A stretch of 39,987 nucleotides of DNA from Chrysochromulina tobinii (taxonomy: Eukaryota > Haptophyta > Prymnesiales > Chrysochromulinaceae). A program made the position numbers and the translations under genes. Numbering within the stretch: the stretch's first letter is position 1; each line of letters opens with the position of its first letter. Below are positions 36,104 through 39,987 of this stretch, piece after piece. The DNA lies in assembly GCA_001275005.1 (NCBI GenBank), contig JWZX01003138.1:1-39987 (forward strand), read 5' to 3'. Under the pieces are notes generated by a model, which worked only from the letters and a program-made list of their open reading frames with translations, made no database searches and was not told the DNA's origin.

Positions 36104-38301
36104 CGTCTGAAATTGCTGCACTCCCGTAAATACAGGGAACGCTGATCAAGCTCAGGGCCACCCTCAAGGGTGCGCAAGCCGCGGCTGGTCCACAAGGCGA
36201 GCCGCGAGCACGGGAACTCGATGCGGACGATCTTGGACGGGCTCGAGCGGCGTTGAACTGGGTGCACCTTGTTCCATTGCGCCAGCTCCCATGTCGAGAA
36301 GGGGCTGAAGCGGATGTTGATCTCGTCTTTTCCTCTGGGAACGTGTTCATGTATGAAGCACGCCACACGGACACGCCCGACCATGACGAGACCGCCCGCA
36401 ACAGGCCGAGAAGACGTGCGAGCGCCGTCCGAAGACAGCCACGGGGTGGTTCCAACTATCGGGCGCGGTGGAGACCACTCCAGCCCATCGACTGAGAACG
36501 TGATGCCTATGCACGCCCCACCACAATGCACGAGAGGCACAAGGGCTAGGAGCGTGCCTGGGTGCACCGGGTTTGTTTGCACCTCAAAGTGGCTCGTGCG
36601 CAAAGCCGTCCATTCAAGGCCCACAACCCTGAGCAACTGGAATGGCTGCCAGCCCTCCGCGCTCGAGCGTGTCATCTGCACGCCTTGCACGTTCCGTCCG
36701 AGCGTAGCGCTCGTGTACACCAGCCAGCGGCCGTTATGCCGAACGAGACTCAGCCGGCCGCTGAAGCCGCAGACATGATTGAACGACTCACCAGGGGCAT
36801 CCCTCGTCCTACGCAAGATTCGCCAGTTGCGCCTGTCACGGCCGTTGTTCTCGATGCAACCACTGTGATTGCCGTCAAAAAGGAGGCGAAACTCGCGCCA
36901 GTTGCCTGCCGGCTGCACTGGGCTGGGGTAAAATTGCCCGCGGCCGGCGTAAGTTGGTGGCTGTTCTTCCTGTGCCCCCGAGCTCCATCTCCATGACTCG
37001 CCTGTGGCCATGAACACGCCTCGCTCTTCGTCGAATGGCGAGCGGTACCGACCGCCGACAATGGCATACCGACCTTCATCTTGATCGCGCACGATGGCCA
37101 AGTTGGCTGTCATGTGATAGGGTACTCCTAGGTGCTTCGCGGAGCTCTCATTCGTCCCAGCAAACATGACCAGATGAGCCTGAGCAGCTTGGAATGATTG
37201 TCCAGCGTCATGCGAGACTATGCCGGCGATCCACCTTTTGTCATCTTCGTCGCCGACGTTATTAAAGATGAGGCAGAGAGACCTTTTCACGCGCTTCGCG
37301 GGGCCAGGGCCACACGGAATCATGGCGTAATCCCGGATGCCGAACCTGATGGCGTCCTCGAAGCTGCGAAACATTGCGAACCGAGGCGTCGCTCTAGAAG
37401 GATCCCATTCAGGCTGAGGGGCCCGGCTCGCACGAGAAAACACGACCGGCTCACTGTTGACATCACATCGCCTTGCCTCGGCAGCATCGCCAAATTCGAG
37501 AAGAGGCCGCGTGGAGCGACAGAGAGAGTGCCGGGCAGACATGAGCTCGCCTACGCACCAAAGACGTGTTCCAATGCGTTCGCACTCGTTCGGTTCTTTC
37601 TCGGGAACTGCTGGGGGTGCGACTTGGTTTCGCGCACGCACGACGCTCCACGCACTCTGCACCCAGCACTACTCGCCTCTCGGAGCTCGGTAGGCATTGT
37701 AGTATTGCTCACCTGAGATTATGTAATTGTCCTGGTTGTCAAACCGAGTCCGTTTTGAATCACAACCGGTGCCAACCATGACCAGCATTGATGCCACTTT
37801 CGGGCTGGCCAAACGTAGAGCCATGTGCACCTCGAGTATAAGGGTCTGGCGCGCACTTGCTGTCTGCGCATCCATCTCGACGATGATGATGTGACAAGAC
37901 GCGTCGATGGCGCTGCCCAGGACAGCACGTGCGGAGTACAATGCTGGTCCGGGTGTGAGCAAGCGGCTCTGAACGCACTTGCGCATAGAGTGGAGGATGC
38001 TGTCCACGAGTGGAGGTGACGATGCGTTGCCCTCGAATGCAATGCCAACATATTTCGAGTATTCCATCTCTGAGCACAAGCTCGAGGCGTGCAGACCACT
38101 TCGGATGTTTAATTCGCAGATGGTGGGCGTCTCCTCGGGCCAAGCCTTCGAAGCAAATGTCTTAGCTTTGGAAATCACAAACGCGGGGATTTGTTGAAGC
38201 TGCACCATCCTGCTTCGCGCGGGCGGCGTGCCACCCGCATCGCGGAACCACACAGAGCCTGAAGACGCGCTCTGGGACGCGAAGACGCTGCTCGCAAACA
38301 A
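36013..38301 (-). CDS. Glycosidase/sialidase-like beta-propeller protein, two exons
   Basis: Read as exon 1 38301-37713 and exon 2 37607-36013, 727 aa. The intron 37608-37712 (105 nt, CAG/GTGAGC donor, CCCAGCAG acceptor, phase 1) removes an in-frame TAG at 37669-37671; unspliced sequence keeps the same frame but hits that stop. Exon 2 encodes a beta-propeller-like domain: DYAMIPCGPGP, then IVSHDAGQSF (an Asp-box-like turn), GGRYRSPFDEERGVFMATG, HSGCIENNG, FNHVCGFSGRLSLVRHNGRW, VYTSATLGRNVQG, HFEVQTNPVHPGTLLALVP and ITFSVDGLEWS (a second Asp-box-like turn). Exon 1 (about 196 codons) is not recognised. The last dozen residues (NQRSNQRSNQR) come from the repeat array, so the real stop may differ. 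An enzymatic role is only suggested by the fold. Confidence 0.62.
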
Positions 38302-38665
38302 CCATGCGTTCGAGACTGTTCATGTGAAGTAAAAAGAAGAGTGGTTCCATACATGTAAAGGAACTTGAGAGTGCTCCGACGCGGCGCGATTACACTAGCT
38401 TTAAGACACTCCGTGTCCCTACCCCTCCTTAGAGACACTCTGTAGAGTCCCTTCCCACGCAAGTCAAGTAGACGAACACATAAACACCTCTTTTTACTGG
38501 TGCTTTTCGTACCGAGTCGCGAGCGTTCGTTTTCCCATGAGCCGTTGTTGCGGTAGTTTTCGTCAGAAGCCGGCCGTTTTGAAACGTGGACGGGTGTGTA
38601 ACGTCGTTTTTCCTGCCTACAAGTAGACGCTGCCGTGCACCGCCACGGCCACCTCCGCGAGAGAG
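38302..38665. promoter_or_regulatory. Divergent intergenic region
   Basis: 364 bp separate the beta-propeller gene (minus) from the small two-exon gene (plus). It contains GACACTC-type direct repeats (about 38405-38440) and one short CAAGTCAAGT string at about 38460. No gene is recognised; promoter function is inferred from orientation. Confidence 0.35.
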
Positions 38666-39105
38666 ATGAGCCAAACAGAAATGTGGACATCATCGGGCGA
38701 CGCCCGGCCATGGACATCCGAGATTGCGGTGCCTCTCGTGGGCTACAAGCCCAAGTACAACTTGCCGGTCGGCGGGACGGCGGCGGCGATGGCGGGGCTG
38801 ACGGCAGAGAACCTGAGCCAGACTGCAATGGTGCAGAAATCAGCAGGCACGAAGGCACGCAAGGAGATGTGGCTCGCCACAACAGATCCGGGCGTTGACA
38901 CCGTGCGGGTGCCCGCCGGCATGCCAGCCTCTACCTATGAGCGGCCACCGCAGCAGCACCAGCAGCAGGTTGTTTTGTTGCAGGTGTGCGCCGCTGTCTC
39001 ACGGACACAAACCGTGTCGTGTGGCCTCCTACTGACGCGTGTGACGTCTGTTTGCAGGGGTTCATCAAGGATCGCCATCCCATGTACAAGGAACCCGCGA
39101 TGTAA
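38666..39105 (+). CDS. Small two-exon protein of unknown function
   Basis: Exon 1 begins at 38666 (MSQTEMWTSSGDARPWTSE) and exon 2 is 39058-39105 (GFIKDRHPMYKEPAM, stop TAA). The acceptor is TTTGCAG/GGG. Two in-phase donors compete: CAG/GTTGTT (exon ends 38968, 116 aa) and CAG/GTGTGC (exon ends 38983, 121 aa); the latter looks more canonical. The protein is Pro/Gly/Ala-rich with VPLVGYKPKYNLPVGG, a Gln/His run near the junction, and short Tyr-Pro motifs (YERPP, HPMYKEP). Compact proteins of this kind are common among ciliary microtubule inner proteins, but I recognise no family. Splicing is favoured because it yields a clean end and a sensible acceptor. Confidence 0.55.
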
Positions 39106-39987
39106 TGGCAATACGAATCTCCGCAGCGAATCTCGACGCAGGCCTCCACAGAAAATCCCACAGGACTCCATGATTCAAAGCATGATCAATGATTGTCAAG
39201 CGTCTAGCTCGACGCCTTGACAAGACCTCGGCAGGTCCTCGAAGCCCACGATAGGGGCTGGGTCGCGAGCGGACGCCGCACAGCGCGATCGCGCAAACCA
39301 ACGGCTCGCTCTGGCCGTCGCTCCGGCGGTGTCGCCGGGACGTTATGTGGGAATGTTGTGCTGCGTTTGCCGGCACGAGCGTTTGCCAAAAGCACGTCAC
39401 TCGTTAGCATTTCAAGATACTAAATTTATATTCCTAACTTTAGCGCCGTATGAGTCATGCTGTGAGCGGAGCCGACACCCGGAAAGCCGCGGACGGGCCG
39501 CGCGGACGCGGTCGCGGGGCCAGAACGACGCCGGTCGCCGCGCCGGCCCCGGCGCGGCGCCGTCGCGCTTCGTCGCGCGGCCGCGCCACACAGTCTCTGG
39601 CTACTCGAAGGCGACTCGGCGAGGGTCCTTGCGGACGGTCCTCAGGCCGTGTCGAGGCGCGGCCCGAAACCGGGAGCGCCGCCCCGCGCCCGGGCCCGCC
39701 GCCGCGCCGGCGGGGACGACCGGGGGCGTCGCGGCGCGTGCGCGCCGCGGCGGTCGGGTGACGCCCGCGTGACCGGTGTGTAACGCGTGTCCGTGTGTCC
39801 GTGTGTACTCAAGTCTCAACCGCGAACCGCGGACCGCTCTCGCCGCGCTCGCGCGGTTGGTACCACGCCGTACCACGAGCGTACCTGCGTACCGCTGCGT
39901 AGACGTGTTGCACGCCGGTGTGAAACGAGATCCGACAAAATTTTCGAACTCCCGCAATGCGGGACCCCACTCGACTTTTCTCGCGGC
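39106..39987. other. GC-rich intergenic region at window end
   Basis: No gene recognised. The part at 39470-39770 is extremely GC-rich. Open frames there, on both strands, are Arg/Ala/Pro-rich as expected by composition alone. An AT-rich island lies at 39410-39445. Confidence 0.5.

Noticed and set aside
36013-38301. Beta-propeller locus as a pseudogene or two genes because of an in-frame TAG
   Set aside because: A strong CAG/GTGAGC donor and CAGCAG acceptor remove the stop and keep the frame, so a spliced gene is simpler.

Overview
The window looks like nuclear DNA from a GC-rich eukaryotic microalga. A haptophyte-type genome is my best guess, from overall character only. The evidence is strong GC bias in coding regions, genes on both strands with 100-400 bp gaps, a minority of genes carrying one or two short GT-AG introns (about 49-300 bp), mitochondrial presequences and signal peptides, long Ala-rich coiled coils, Pro-rich linkers, and a likely selenoprotein with a SECIS-like hairpin. 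There are no bacterial operons, no CRISPR, and no tRNA or rRNA that I could find. All domain calls were made by eye from motifs; no database was searched.

Layout. 0.5-3.4 kb (minus): a spliced RHD3/Sey1-like GTPase relative with degenerate nucleotide-binding motifs, then a J-domain plus TPR co-chaperone. 3.8-6.7 kb: a coiled-coil protein (plus) facing a PDZ plus coiled-coil protein (minus). 6.8-8.3 kb: apparently non-coding. 8.4-11.7 kb: a divergent pair, a thioredoxin-like ferredoxin fused to a flavin/NAD(P) reductase (minus) and a GH130/GH43-like beta-propeller protein (plus). 12.2-15.8 kb: a leucine-rich-repeat protein (plus) converging on a spliced phosphatidate cytidylyltransferase (minus). 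16.2-17.7 kb: a large coiled-coil protein with a poly-Pro tail (minus). 17.9-21.6 kb: a decayed STAND gene (NACHT, RelA/SpoT-like, WD40). 21.9-22.8 kb: a sulfotransferase-like relic (minus). 23.0-25.8 kb: a calmodulin-lysine methyltransferase-like gene, selenoprotein K (TGA read as selenocysteine) and the complex I 24 kDa subunit. 26.1-28.6 kb: a two-domain glycosyltransferase. 29.1-30.7 kb: a FASTK/OPR-like organellar RNA-binding repeat protein. 30.9-35.1 kb: a multi-module GH10-like membrane-anchored protein. 35.8-38.3 kb: a repeat array running into a spliced beta-propeller protein. 38.7-39.1 kb: a small two-exon gene.

The genes do not form one pathway. Two themes recur. One is glycan-related or secretory-route proteins: two beta-propeller glycosidase-like proteins, a GH10-like protein, a glycosyltransferase fusion, a sulfotransferase relic, and ER-related genes (RHD3-like, CDP-DAG synthase, SelK). 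The other is short in-frame tandem repeats inside proteins and near gene starts. The most noteworthy items are SelK with its SECIS-like hairpin, the NACHT/RelA-SpoT/WD40 relic, the ferredoxin-reductase fusion carrying a seven-unit peptide repeat, and the GH10-like protein lacking the expected catalytic acid/base motif.
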